Source: CALARM01 sp964431735
GTDB lineage: Bacteria > Vulcanimicrobiota > SpSt-956 > JAKJGF01
DNA length: 13,611 nt
NCBI GenBank assembly: GCA_964431735.1
Contig: CAYSLJ010000185.1
Span: 1-13,611 of the forward strand
Direction: 5' to 3'
Shown: positions 1 through 7,171 of the stretch, piece by piece
How the letters are laid out: each line of letters starts with the position of its first letter
How positions within the stretch are numbered: the stretch's first letter is position 1
Position numbers and translations under genes: made by a program
Notes under the pieces: generated by a model
The model's input: only the letters and a program-made list of their open reading frames with translations
What the model was told of the DNA's origin: nothing
Database searches by the model: none

Positions 1-94
1 TCTAAAACCTGTCCCTGGCCGGACTCTTCCGGAAAAGATATGATCCTGTTACGTGATAAACTGGTTTTACAGACATCTACTATTTTGCCTCTAT

Positions 95-199
95 TTACTG
101 ACCTGAGCATAAGCATTTAATAAAGGTCTTCCTCCCATCACGCGTTACGCGTTACGCGTCACGAGAGCATATATTTATTATTTATGCTCACCTCAGTAA
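95..199. repeat. MITE-like inverted-repeat element, copy 1 (105 bp)
   Basis: The left end TTACTGACCTGAGCATAA (95-112) pairs with the right end at 182-199 (reverse complement TTACTGAGGTGAGCATAA), 16 of 18 matching. The middle (137-164) is four 7-bp units: ATCACGC, GTTACGC, GTTACGC, GTCACGA. There is no ORF inside. Copy 2, 45 bp away, has exactly the same length and internal spacing. No clear target-site duplication is visible, so movement by a transposase in trans is inferred only from the dispersed copies and terminal inverted repeats. The transcript could fold into one long stem-loop. Confidence 0.8.
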
Positions 200-244
200 T
201 TTACAACTGGCCCGGCAATTGGCGGAAAGACTTATACATTTGAA

Positions 245-349
245 TTACTGACCTGAGCATAAGCATGTAATAACAGTCTTCCTCCCGTCACGCATCACGC
301 GTTACGCGTCACGAGATCAGATATTTATTATTTATGCTCACCACAGTAA
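245..349. repeat. MITE-like inverted-repeat element, copy 2 (105 bp)
   Basis: This has the same architecture as copy 1: left arm 245-262, right arm 332-349, and a heptamer core at 287-314 (GTCACGC, ATCACGC, GTTACGC, GTCACGA). The heptamers begin 42 bp from the left end in both copies and stop 35 bp before the right end. It sits in the same orientation as copy 1. The heptamer order differs between copies, so the core appears to vary faster than the arms. Confidence 0.8.
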
Positions 350-640
350 ATATTTTCTTTATTACTAAATAATTTTATATTTTTACCGATATATATAATA
401 ACAGGTTTAATTCAAATATTTCGTATATTACATATTTCATTGAATTGATATGCCATTCAAACTAACAGCCATGACCGGTTCAGTCACAACATGAGCATCT
501 GTTACTCCCGTAACGCGTTACGGTTCTCGTATAAATCCTTATAGATATTACGACATTATTTTTTATACCGCAGTCATTTTGGAACATAAATGGAACTTTC
601 TTGTCACTATGAAACAAGTCATAATAAAGTGGAGGTCATA
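350..640. other. AT-rich intergenic stretch with short palindrome and dispersed repeat
   Basis: I see no supported gene here. Positions 461-490 carry ACTAACAGCCATGACCGG followed by TTCAGTCACAA, and the first 18 bp recur exactly at 5101-5118. Positions 508-523 are a perfect 16-bp palindrome, CCGTAACGCGTTACGG, made of two heptamer units facing each other. TTGTCA at 601-606 could be a -35 box for the gene at 681, but no -10 box lies at a good distance (CATAAT at 620 leaves only 13 bp), so I do not call a promoter. Confidence 0.5.
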
Positions 641-658
641 ATGAACAGTGATAAATAA
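631..658 (+). promoter_or_regulatory. Strong ribosome site with 5-codon mini-ORF upstream of 681
   Basis: GGAGG (631-635) lies 5 nt before ATG (641). That ATG opens a five-residue frame, MNSDK, ending in TAA at 656-658. The next gene starts 22 nt later with its own weaker site (AAGGGGAT, 665-672). The mini-ORF could be a leader peptide that affects translation of the downstream gene, or a chance arrangement. No attenuator-like hairpin is visible between them. Confidence 0.3.
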
Positions 659-680
659 AAGGTAAAGGGGATTATTAAAT

Positions 681-1184
681 ATGGCGACAATCTTTTCAGA
701 GCACATACGTGACATAATTTCCGTTAATTTACCGGATGAGAAAGAAGAAATTTATAATCATAAAGATTTCAGCAAAGAATATGGATGTTTTTATGAAAAT
801 GAAATCGGTCACAGGTCAGACACACATGAGAGAAAAGGAATGGTAGCCATGGATGTTCCGGTAAATGATAGTACAGATAAAATTACCTATATCAATCACA
901 TAGCAAATCAGGTTTTAATTTTATGTGACATAAATCCTTTACTGGTAGATCAGATGATAATGAAGCAGGATATACCGGGTCAGCTTCCCCCGGGTATTTC
1001 AGAGAGTCCTATGATGCTCCAGAATATTGTCCAGAAACTTCATATGCTCCAGATAAATATAATAAATAAAGATAACACTTTACCGGAACAAATAAAGGTG
1101 AAAGCCAGAATAGCACAGCAAATAGGAGATCAGGCACTTATAGCACCTGAAATAGCAAGGCTATGGAGAGTATTTCTGGAATAA
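681..1184 (+). CDS. Hypothetical protein, 167 aa, unrecognised
   Basis: I do not recognise a family. The protein is soluble, with no signal peptide or membrane segment. The N-terminal part (about 1-60) is charged and rich in Glu, Asp and His. The C-terminal part (about 65-167) is rich in Ile, Leu, Gln and Met and looks helical, with a Pro/Gly break around residues 98-106 (IPGQLPPGISE). The start is supported by AAGGGGAT 8 nt upstream of the ATG. Codon use looks like the rest of the window, so it is probably a real gene and not a random frame. It stands alone on the plus strand, between the repeat-rich region and the convergent bamA, and shares a terminator hairpin with bamA. Confidence 0.7.
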   Translation: MATIFSEHIRDIISVNLPDEKEEIYNHKDFSKEYGCFYENEIGHRSDTHERKGMVAMDVPVNDSTDKITYINHIANQVLILCDINPLLVDQMIMKQDIPGQLPPGISESPMMLQNIVQKLHMLQINIINKDNTLPEQIKVKARIAQQIGDQALIAPEIARLWRVFLE

Positions 1185-1188
1185 AAAT

Positions 1189-1214
1189 CCCGGGTAATCT
1201 CTCAAAAACCCGGG
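1189..1214 (-). terminator. Hairpin terminator between convergent genes, best for bamA
   Basis: CCCGGGT (1189-1195) pairs with ACCCGGG (1208-1214): a 7-bp stem with a 12-nt loop. Read on the minus strand the stem is followed by ATTTTTAT, a usable U-tract, so it fits as the rho-independent terminator of bamA. On the plus strand no T-run follows, so termination of the 681 gene would be weaker. Confidence 0.65.
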
Positions 1215-1239
1215 CTTCAAGGAGAAGTGTTTATATAAT

Positions 1240-3387
1240 TTAAAAAGATTGCCCCAGTCCTATATTTATACGGCCATCACCGTTATCATTCCTTATGGAA
1301 TAATCAAATCTTATAGTACCAAGCCCCAGTGCAGGTACATCGACTCTCACCCCTACTCCCTGATCGGTATTTAACCTCTCAAACAAACCTTTAGTGGAGT
1401 CATGAGTAGAAATATTACCTGCATCAAAGAAAACCGCACCATGAAGGATATTACTGTTTAATATAGGGAAACGATATTCTGCCTGCAACAGGATCATATT
1501 GTCACCTGTGAATTCACCTGCTTCATAACCTCTTAAATTATCGCCTCCCAGGGCAAACTGTTTCGAAAGAGGCAGTGTTCCTGAACTGCTTCCGGCAATG
1601 GCTCTGAAAGCAAGGACATGATTTCCTATGGGAAGATATTTTCTATTATCTACATAATATTTGGTAAAATTAAAATCTCCGCCAAGTAAACCTGACTGCT
1701 CTATATAAAAATTATTATATAAACCTGAATGAGGGTTAATATAAAGATCTCTTGTATCATAAAGAGCCGAAAAAGATAAACTCCTTATATCACCGTTGGT
1801 ACCTGTAGTGGCGAGAACAGGATTATCTTCCGTAGGAGTGGCGTATGTCTGTATATTACTTATATTCAGGCCTCCGTAAATGGTTAAATTATCTCTGATG
1901 GGACGACTTAAGGTCAGCATGCCTCCTGTATTTTTATATCTGTATAAAGCATATGTCTGTCCTGAAATATTATAAACAGATTGCTTCTGTTCCTGATAAT
2001 CACAGTAAAAAAGATTAAGATTAAGGGCTGTTTTAGTATCCCAGAGATGTGGCTCTCCGTAGTTCACACTGTAATTACTCACAAGGGCTCCTCTTTCAAG
2101 AACCAGTTGAATATTTCTTCCTGTACCGAAAAGGTTCTTTTCCGACAGTGATATACTTCCAGAAATTCCCTCATTGCCCTGTCCGCTGAAGCCTACTCCT
2201 GCACTTGCAAGTCCTGTTTTGCCTTCTTTAAGATTAAATTCTAAAATCATATGTCCCGGAGTTCCGGAAGGTTTCGGTTCCACATTTATCTCATCAAAAA
2301 AACCCAGATTATTCAGATTCTTAATATCTTCGGAAAGAACTTTTTTATTAAGCAGTTTTCCTTCTTCAGTCTTTAATTCCCGTCTTATAACATAATCTTT
2401 TGTATCGGTATTACCGGAAAAAACTATTTTGTCTACCACTACTTCATTAATTTTATATGTTACCACACCTGAAGGAGACGTATCAACCATGAGAGGTTCA
2501 TCCAGAAGAAGGGAATACTTTTCATCATATAAATCGGATATTTTTTTAAGGTCTCTGTTAACTGCCATTATATTGAGATAATCTCCCGGTTTCATTGAAA
2601 TGATAGAAGAAAGTTCTTCTTTTGTCACAGCAGTATTACCGGTAAAATCTACAGCAATAACTTTAAAACCTTCCGAAATGGACAGAACAAAAACTCCTTT
2701 TTCCGGATTCTCAACATCGGTTATATGGGTAGCAATGCCTGTCATACCCAGTTCGGTCGTATAATAATTATTTATATTTCTGAGATCTTCTTCAAAATCA
2801 TTGGAATTGAATATTTTTCCTTCTTCAGTCTTCATAAGAGCAGAAAGTTCTTCTGATGAAACCAGTTCATTACCTTTGAATTTTATAGCTGTTACCTGTG
2901 GATTTTCAAGAACCCTGAATATTACTTTCATTCCCTCTTCTTCATATTCAGGATCGAATTTCACATCGGTAAAATATCCCGTGTTATATATAGTCTGAAG
3001 ATCCTTCTGTAATACATCAGAAGAAACATCATCGCCAGGTTTTATTGAGATAAAAGGTTCTATAATATCTTTTGAAATAAAATTATTTCCCTGAATTTCA
3101 ACGGCACTTATTCTATTATGACGGGAAAGATTCTGGTTCTGTACAGGAGCTTTATCGTCTTCAGATTTTATATCAGGGAGAGAAATTTCAGATTTATCGA
3201 CTGTCTTATCCACCATTATACCTTCCTGAAAATATGTTTTATTCTTCTCTTGCTGTAATGAGGAAGATACACTCTTATCCGGTAATACAATTTCCTGGCT
3301 CTGACCAAAAACAGGTACGACGAATAAGAATGAAAAAATTAGAGTTAGAAATAAATATTCTCCAAAAATGTTCAACAGATTTCTCAT
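1240..3387 (-). CDS. bamA: Outer membrane protein assembly factor BamA (Omp85 family)
   Basis: This is the central Omp85 protein that folds and inserts beta-barrel proteins into the outer membrane. The 715 residues contain a signal peptide (1-29, hydrophobic to VFGQ) and a charged, probably disordered linker (30-91). Four POTRA domains follow at about 92-163, 164-240, 241-316 and 317-389, then a beta-barrel from about 390 to the end. The barrel shows the Omp85 signature LRGY (in GGDNLRGYEAGEF) and ends in Phe (NIGLGQSF), the usual recognition signal of barrel proteins. Proteobacterial BamA has five POTRAs, so four is a difference. No lpxD, skp or rseP neighbour is present; the gene is transcribed alone. 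A TAG lies three codons before the ATG, so the start cannot extend upstream. No Shine-Dalgarno sits next to it; the strong AAGGAGG is 41 nt upstream. A role in another Omp85 branch (TamA-like) is possible but less likely. Confidence 0.9.
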   Translation of the reverse strand: MRNLLNIFGEYLFLTLIFSFLFVVPVFGQSQEIVLPDKSVSSSLQQEKNKTYFQEGIMVDKTVDKSEISLPDIKSEDDKAPVQNQNLSRHNRISAVEIQGNNFISKDIIEPFISIKPGDDVSSDVLQKDLQTIYNTGYFTDVKFDPEYEEEGMKVIFRVLENPQVTAIKFKGNELVSSEELSALMKTEEGKIFNSNDFEEDLRNINNYYTTELGMTGIATHITDVENPEKGVFVLSISEGFKVIAVDFTGNTAVTKEELSSIISMKPGDYLNIMAVNRDLKKISDLYDEKYSLLLDEPLMVDTSPSGVVTYKINEVVVDKIVFSGNTDTKDYVIRRELKTEEGKLLNKKVLSEDIKNLNNLGFFDEINVEPKPSGTPGHMILEFNLKEGKTGLASAGVGFSGQGNEGISGSISLSEKNLFGTGRNIQLVLERGALVSNYSVNYGEPHLWDTKTALNLNLFYCDYQEQKQSVYNISGQTYALYRYKNTGGMLTLSRPIRDNLTIYGGLNISNIQTYATPTEDNPVLATTGTNGDIRSLSFSALYDTRDLYINPHSGLYNNFYIEQSGLLGGDFNFTKYYVDNRKYLPIGNHVLAFRAIAGSSSGTLPLSKQFALGGDNLRGYEAGEFTGDNMILLQAEYRFPILNSNILHGAVFFDAGNISTHDSTKGLFERLNTDQGVGVRVDVPALGLGTIRFDYSIRNDNGDGRINIGLGQSF

Positions 3388-3748
3388 TTTAAACTATGGC
3401 TTATCAATTCAGCAAAATCAAAGCCTGCCTCCTTACTTTTAAGATTAAGAGCATCTTCATAGCTCGTGACGCGTGACACAAGGATATTATCGGACACACA
3501 GGTTTATATGTGCAAATTTTATACCTTATTTATGGTCACCTGACATACAGTGAAGCATCAACTTCCATTATTCTCATATAATAACGTAAAAATATTAAGA
3601 AAATTTTCTTAATCTGTAAAATAATGTAACAAATTGTAATAATTATGAGGCAAAATATTCTCTGAAACAGGTACATAATCAGAGATAAAAGGAAAATACC
3701 ACCCTTTTCACGGGATCCTTTTATTTTAACAGGAGACTGGAAGTAAAT
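3388..3748. other. Intergenic region upstream of bamA
   Basis: No gene is supported in these 361 bp. Two heptamer units (GTGACGC GTGACAC) lie at 3467-3480. A long-loop inverted repeat (ATAAAAGGA 3685-3693 with TCCTTTTAT 3716-3724) follows the end of the gene at 3749 but has a 22-nt loop and no T-tract, so I do not call it a terminator. The bamA promoter must lie here but no convincing -35/-10 pair stands out. Confidence 0.5.
3404..3435 (-). promoter_or_regulatory. Displaced ribosome site and 5-codon mini-ORF upstream of bamA
   Basis: On the minus strand AAGGAGG (3435-3429) is followed after 7 nt by TTG at 3421-3419, opening the frame TTG ATT TTG CTG AAT TGA, which ends at 3404. The bamA ATG at 3387 is 16 nt further on and lacks its own site. 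A short translated leader that delivers ribosomes to bamA is one reading; a decayed start region is another. Confidence 0.3.
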
Positions 3749-4426
3749 TTACCTTATCTGTAATTCCTTTTCCCGGAAAACATCTTTATCAGAGTTAATA
3801 CGAGAGATATTTACGGTCATATAGTACATAATTTCAGTTATACACTTCAGGAAAGAAATATTTCTTATAACTCCCGGTGTTTCATAAGTTATTGTTTCCT
3901 TATCTATCCTGATATTTACAAGGTCTCTTATATCAAGTAAAGTTTTTCTCAGTTCCGGTGTGAACAATGGCATTAATTCAGAACTGCCTGTCACTATAAA
4001 AGACGAATCAAATTCCGTATCATCTGTAACAGTTTCTTCATATGAAAAACTTCTTGTTATGGCTGCAGAATCAAACAATCCTGTAGCAAATCTCTGAAAA
4101 GGATAAGAAGGGCAGATGGCCAAATTATAACTGTTAACAACCGGTAGTTTTATTACTATACTGGTATGTACACTTTTTCTTTTGCCGGATATGTCAACAA
4201 GAGATAATGTAAAATCAAGACTTCTGTATAATCCTTTTACTGAAGGTTTTATATCTTTCAATCCAAGGAAATTACCATGGTAAAATTTAAGACCTTCCTG
4301 CCCGGCAAATCTCTGCCATACATAATGGGTTAATTTATAATCTGCATAAACTACAAGAGCAATACCTATAGCAGGTAAGGTTATAATGGCTATAATATAT
4401 GTAAGAACAGGTATAATATCTTCCAT
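3749..4426 (-). CDS. Membrane-anchored hypothetical protein, 225 aa
   Basis: I do not recognise a family with confidence. A single hydrophobic segment spans about residues 7-29, followed by a basic/aromatic stretch (YKLTHYVWQRF), so the protein is probably anchored by its N-terminus with the rest as one soluble domain. The body alternates beta-like strands (about 70-100) with a helical end (about 150-215). The pattern FIVTGSSELMPLFTPELRKTLLDIRDL resembles membrane-tethered proteins of unknown function in other bacteria, but I would not name a Pfam family. It starts 18 bp after the secreted-protein gene at 4445-4963, so the two are probably one transcript from the promoter at about 5002-5030. 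No Shine-Dalgarno is visible before the ATG, which suggests dependence on ribosomes arriving from the upstream gene. Confidence 0.7.
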   Translation of the reverse strand: MEDIIPVLTYIIAIITLPAIGIALVVYADYKLTHYVWQRFAGQEGLKFYHGNFLGLKDIKPSVKGLYRSLDFTLSLVDISGKRKSVHTSIVIKLPVVNSYNLAICPSYPFQRFATGLFDSAAITRSFSYEETVTDDTEFDSSFIVTGSSELMPLFTPELRKTLLDIRDLVNIRIDKETITYETPGVIRNISFLKCITEIMYYMTVNISRINSDKDVFREKELQIR

Positions 4427-4444
4427 AATTTTTTCAGAATTGTT

Positions 4445-4963
4445 CTATTCTGCAAAAGCCCCCATAGAAATACTTTTTACTTTACCTGATTTATCGAACA
4501 CAAACATTATACCCCAGTAAACATCTCCGCAGAAAGCACTCTTATTTGCCAGACTCGATTTATCCACTGCATGGCCCTGTGAATCTGATAAGAGATAATT
4601 TTTTCTTACGTTACTTTCAGAATCCCCTATTTTAATATCCCTGAGAGTACCTTGTACACAGGGAGCTTCTATAATTATAAAAATTACTTTTTTCTCATTC
4701 AAATCAAGAGATACTTTAATTCCTTTTGTTTTATAGATATATTGTTGAACCTTATAGCCGGTGGCAGGTTCATCTACAGGCTCTGTTTTCTTTTCAGGCT
4801 CTCCAAGTAATTTTATAACATCTGACACGTTGTCTCCGGGAGCTATACCGGCAAGTTTTTCACCTTCAGGCCCTCTGGCCTGAGGAAGAGTAGCAGTATA
4901 TCCATAGCTCAAACATAATAAAAGGATAAAGAGATTACAGGATACAATCTTTATAACAGTCAT
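4445..4963 (-). CDS. Secreted hypothetical protein with two SmpA/BamE-like segments
   Basis: A 172-aa exported protein. Residues 1-24 form a signal peptide ending YTA. A Cys lies in the hydrophobic core but without a lipobox, so it is not called a lipoprotein. Two segments look alike: IAPGDNVSDVIKLLGEPEKK at about 40-59, and DIKIGDSESNVRKNYLL at about 109-125. This I-x-x-G-D-x-x-S/N-x-V pattern is typical of small SmpA/OmlA(BamE)-like or beta-lactamase-inhibitor-like alpha/beta folds, so a tandem pair is likely by analogy. Two Cys (about 102 and 144) in the mature part could form a disulfide. It heads a two-gene unit with the membrane-anchored protein downstream. A weak GAAGG lies 12 nt before the ATG. 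Its function is unknown; a link to outer-membrane assembly next to bamA is only suggestive. Confidence 0.65.
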   Translation of the reverse strand: MTVIKIVSCNLFILLLCLSYGYTATLPQARGPEGEKLAGIAPGDNVSDVIKLLGEPEKKTEPVDEPATGYKVQQYIYKTKGIKVSLDLNEKKVIFIIIEAPCVQGTLRDIKIGDSESNVRKNYLLSDSQGHAVDKSSLANKSAFCGDVYWGIMFVFDKSGKVKSISMGAFAE

Positions 4964-5001
4964 GATTTACTAAAACCTTCTCTCTATAAAATATATTATA
5001 T

Positions 5002-5030
5002 ATTGTATTAAATTTTAATTTTTTTGACAA
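5002..5030 (-). promoter_or_regulatory. Sigma70-type promoter for the 4963-3749 unit
   Basis: On the minus strand TTGTCA (5030-5025) and TACAAT (5007-5002) are separated by exactly 17 bp. Each box matches five of six consensus bases. The expected start of transcription is near 4995, giving a leader of about 30 nt to the ATG at 4963. It sits just downstream of the terminator of the preceding minus-strand unit, as expected for a separate transcript. Confidence 0.65.
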
Positions 5031-5052
5031 TAGCTTTCATAAAAAAATATTA

Positions 5053-5072
5053 AACCTGCCTCCCGGCAGGTT
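5053..5072 (-). terminator. Rho-independent terminator after the alcohol dehydrogenase unit
   Basis: AACCTGCC (5053-5060), loop TCCC, GGCAGGTT (5065-5072): a perfect 8-bp stem with a 4-nt loop. On the minus strand it is followed by TAATATTTTTTTATG, a good T-run. It ends the transcript coming from 6714-5247 and insulates it from the promoter at 5030-5002. Confidence 0.75.
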
Positions 5073-5100
5073 AATTAAACATACTCAAAAAAAATCGGTA

Positions 5101-5130
5101 ACTAACAGCCATGACCGGAGCCGGTCACAA
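5101..5130. repeat. Dispersed repeat ACTAACAGCCATGACCGG, second copy
   Basis: The first 18 bp match 461-478 exactly and the trailing GTCACAA is also shared after a variable 4-5 bp. In this copy TGACCGG and CCGGTCA form a 7-bp palindrome around AG, while in the copy at 461 the palindrome has decayed to TGAC/GTCA. It lies in the gap between the terminator at 5053 and the end of the dehydrogenase gene. Confidence 0.6.
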
Positions 5131-5211
5131 GCAAATATAAAAATTAACAGACAGTAAAGTATACTTCATCATTTTTATATAAACCCAACAGTATGAAATT
5201 TTATTCCTCCC

Positions 5212-5232
5212 GTCACAGGTTACGCGTTACGC
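5212..5232. repeat. Heptamer repeat, three units
   Basis: GTCACAG GTTACGC GTTACGC, preceded by TTCCTCCC as in the cores of the 105-bp elements. The inverted arms of that element are not visible here, so it is a remnant or an independent heptamer tract. It lies 14 bp past the stop of the dehydrogenase gene. Confidence 0.65.
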
Positions 5233-5246
5233 TTCATAAATACTCA

Positions 5247-6401
5247 CTATAAAGCTTCTCTGAGAATAAGTGTTAATTCATGTTCTGTAAGCAATAAAGG
5301 ATTACCTTTCATGCTGCTTGCTTTCTCTGACTGTTTTACCACAGACTCAATATGCTCTTCCTTTAAGCCGTATTTAGAAAGAGACGGAATAGCAAAATCA
5401 TTGCACAGAGAGTAAAGCCAGTCAATACCGTCTGAAATTGTACCGGATATATTGTCTGTAAGTATCTGTGCTACTTCAGTAAAACGTCCGATAACAGGTG
5501 AAAAAGGTTCTCTCTCATTCAGAGCTTTTACATTAAATTTCATAACTACAGGCAGTAATCGTGCACAGATTGCCCCATGAGGTGCATTGAACATACCTCC
5601 GAGAGTACCTGCAAATCCGTGAACTGCACCGAGTTTTGCGTTGGCAAGGGCCATACCTCCGAATAAACTGGCAAGACACATATCTTCTCTGGCAGACAGG
5701 TCAACGCCATTACTGTAAGCCTTTCTTATTGACCGGACAACTTTCTTTATGCCTTCCCGGCACATAGTATCCACAATCGGATTGGGACTGTTACACACAT
5801 ACGGTTCTATAAGCTGTGTGAGAGCATCAAGTCCTGTAGTAGCTGTAACAGAAGGGGAAAGGGACAGAGTCAATTCAGGATCTATTACTGCAATTTTTGG
5901 TATCATGAGATTACTTCTCAAACTTACCTTTACCCTGTGCTCCTGTGAAAATAAAACAGCATTTTTAGTAACTTCCGAGCCAGTTCCTGCAGTAGTCGGA
6001 ATGGCTATAAAAGGAGCAGGAATTTCTCTGAGAGCTTTGCCTTTTCCTATGACTTCAAGATAATCCAGAATATGACCATCGGAGGTCATCATGGCAGAAA
6101 CAGCTTTCCCCGTATCAATAACGCTTCCGCCTCCTGCGGCTATAACAAATTCACACTTTTTCTCCCGTGCCATAGCTGTACCAAGGGTAACTATCTCTGT
6201 AGAAGGCTCACCTGACACACTGAAGATAAAAGATGAAATATGTTTTTCTTTTAACAGCTCAATTAATCTGGAAACTCTCTCGAAATTACTTCCTGTAACC
6301 AGTAATGCTTTACGGCCAAATATCTCTGCAAGAGACGGCATTTCCTTTATTGTGCCAGAGCCGAAAACTATTCTGTTAGCTGTGGCAAACTCAAATTTCA
6401 T
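5247..6401 (-). CDS. Iron-containing (type III) alcohol dehydrogenase
   Basis: An NAD(P)-dependent oxidoreductase of the Fe-ADH family, cytoplasmic, acting on an alcohol/aldehyde pair that cannot be named from sequence. I choose the start at 6401 (384 aa, beginning MKFEFATANRIVFGSGT) because family members begin this way and GGGG lies 8 nt upstream. A start at 6425 adds eight residues but has no ribosome site. Numbering from 6401, the nucleotide-binding GGGSVIDTGK is at about 90-99 and PTTAGTGSEVT at about 135-145. The metal-site positions are Asp192, Gln196 (in TGLDALTQLIEPY), His261 (GAVHGFA) and His275 (APHGAICA). Well-studied members have His where Gln196 stands. The gene overlaps the upstream monooxygenase-fold gene by 11 bp, so the two are likely co-translated and in one pathway. 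A hairpin terminator lies downstream at 5072-5053. Confidence 0.9.
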   Translation of the reverse strand: MKFEFATANRIVFGSGTIKEMPSLAEIFGRKALLVTGSNFERVSRLIELLKEKHISSFIFSVSGEPSTEIVTLGTAMAREKKCEFVIAAGGGSVIDTGKAVSAMMTSDGHILDYLEVIGKGKALREIPAPFIAIPTTAGTGSEVTKNAVLFSQEHRVKVSLRSNLMIPKIAVIDPELTLSLSPSVTATTGLDALTQLIEPYVCNSPNPIVDTMCREGIKKVVRSIRKAYSNGVDLSAREDMCLASLFGGMALANAKLGAVHGFAGTLGGMFNAPHGAICARLLPVVMKFNVKALNEREPFSPVIGRFTEVAQILTDNISGTISDGIDWLYSLCNDFAIPSLSKYGLKEEHIESVVKQSEKASSMKGNPLLLTEHELTLILREAL

Positions 6402-6714
6402 AGGATAAACCCCATCCCTTCTCATCGGGGAATATATTTGTATATTTTACACTTGACCTGGGTTCTGCCATCATAGGTGCCACTGTGTCACGCCATGTAG
6501 CATAATGGCCGGTTTCTTTGTGCTTTGCAGGGTCGTCTGCGGTACGGTAAACTTCAATGAGTACAAAACGGCATGGATCGTCTGACTGCTGAATCACATC
6601 AAATCTAGCAATTCCCGGTTCATGGACACTGTTTTTTGCATTCTTTACAGACGCTTCTTTAAAGGCTTCAATGAACTCCTCTTTTACATGGACAAAAACA
6701 TGAACTATTAACAT
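6391..6714 (-). CDS. Antibiotic biosynthesis monooxygenase (ABM/YgiN-like) domain protein
   Basis: A 107-aa single-domain protein of the dimeric alpha-beta barrel (ABM) superfamily that includes YgiN quinol monooxygenase and LsrG. Supporting features are the N-terminal beta strand MLIVHVFVHVK, the central EPGIARFDVIQQ, the strand RFVLIEVYR, then HKETGHYATWRDTV with the His residues common in this family, and the C-terminal strand VKYTNIFP. Length is normal. GGGAGGT lies 7 nt before the ATG, one of the best ribosome sites in the window. It overlaps the dehydrogenase gene by 11 bp; such small proteins often assist a partner enzyme by oxidising or isomerising a reactive intermediate, but the substrate is unknown. 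G+C over 6421-6660 is about 45% by hand count, above its surroundings, which hints at transfer from another genome. Confidence 0.85.
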   Translation of the reverse strand: MLIVHVFVHVKEEFIEAFKEASVKNAKNSVHEPGIARFDVIQQSDDPCRFVLIEVYRTADDPAKHKETGHYATWRDTVAPMMAEPRSSVKYTNIFPDEKGWGLSYEI

Positions 6715-6740
6715 ATTATTACCTCCCGCTCAATTTTTAT

Positions 6741-6831
6741 ATACCAGCCTGAACATAAGCATTTAATAAAAGTTTTCCTCCCGTCATACTTTACCTGCGA
6801 GAGTATATATTATTTATGCTCACCTCAGTAA
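6741..6831. repeat. MITE-like inverted-repeat element, copy 3 (91 bp, degenerate)
   Basis: The right arm at 6814-6831 is identical to that of copy 1. The left arm (6741-6758) has several changes. The core GTCATACTTTACCTGCGA is degenerate and 10 bp shorter than in copies 1 and 2, and the right part lacks 4 bp. It lies 26 bp upstream of the monooxygenase-fold gene start, so its left arm is in or next to that gene's promoter region. Confidence 0.7.
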
Positions 6832-6925
6832 TATAAATTATATATTACTCTGTTCATTCTGTAAATATGATAGTATTTTTTACCGGAAATTTGTAATTAT
6901 AGTTTATTTCATAACTTATTAGAAT

Positions 6926-6995
6926 TTACTGACCTGAGCATAAGCATGTAATAACAGTCTTCCTCCCGTCACGCGTCACGCGTTACGCGTTACGA
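6926..6995. repeat. MITE-like element, copy 4, right arm missing
   Basis: The left arm TTACTGACCTGAGCATAA (6926-6943) is identical to copies 1 and 2, and the next 25 bp match copy 2. The heptamer core 6968-6995 reads GTCACGC GTCACGC GTTACGC GTTACGA. After the core the expected right arm is absent and a different inverted repeat begins at 7000. Confidence 0.7.
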
Positions 6996-6999
6996 TATA

Positions 7000-7034
7000 G
7001 ACTGTAAATATGATTGGGTTATTTCTTTACAGTC
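7000..7034. repeat. Inverted repeat GACTGTAAA / TTTACAGTC
   Basis: A perfect 9-bp stem (7000-7008 with 7026-7034) and a 17-nt loop, directly after the truncated element copy 4. No T-tract follows. It may be a second repeat family inserted into copy 4. The rest of the 6832-7171 gap is AT-rich without a supported gene; TGACATTGTCA at 7118-7128 is a short palindrome. Confidence 0.4.
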
Positions 7035-7171
7035 TCTTAATTATAAACTGTTATGAAACTAACTATAATTATTAACTGAAAACTAACAGATAATTGCTAT
7101 TTTTATTTTATTAAATGTGACATTGTCAGGTTAATTTATATGAGACAGTTATTTAAGTGTCGTTCCTAACA

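Noticed and set aside
1..94. Possible end of a gene entering from the left
   Set aside because: No frame with a convincing protein tail can be recognised in so short a piece; only a weak CCGG...CCGG inverted repeat is present.
3685..3724. Terminator after the gene at 3749
   Set aside because: The 9-bp stem has a 22-nt loop, is AT-rich and has no T-run on the minus strand.
4445..4963. Lipoprotein
   Set aside because: The Cys in the signal peptide is not in a lipobox (preceded by Leu-Leu-Leu, followed by more hydrophobic residues).
5024..5053. Plus-strand promoter with perfect TTGACA at 5024-5029
   Set aside because: The -10 candidate (TATTAA, 18-bp spacer) is weak, it points into a terminator hairpin and no plus-strand gene follows. 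The overlapping minus-strand promoter fits better.
5749..6408. Plus-strand frames inside the alcohol dehydrogenase gene
   Set aside because: They overlap a well-supported family gene and show no recognisable motif or start signal.
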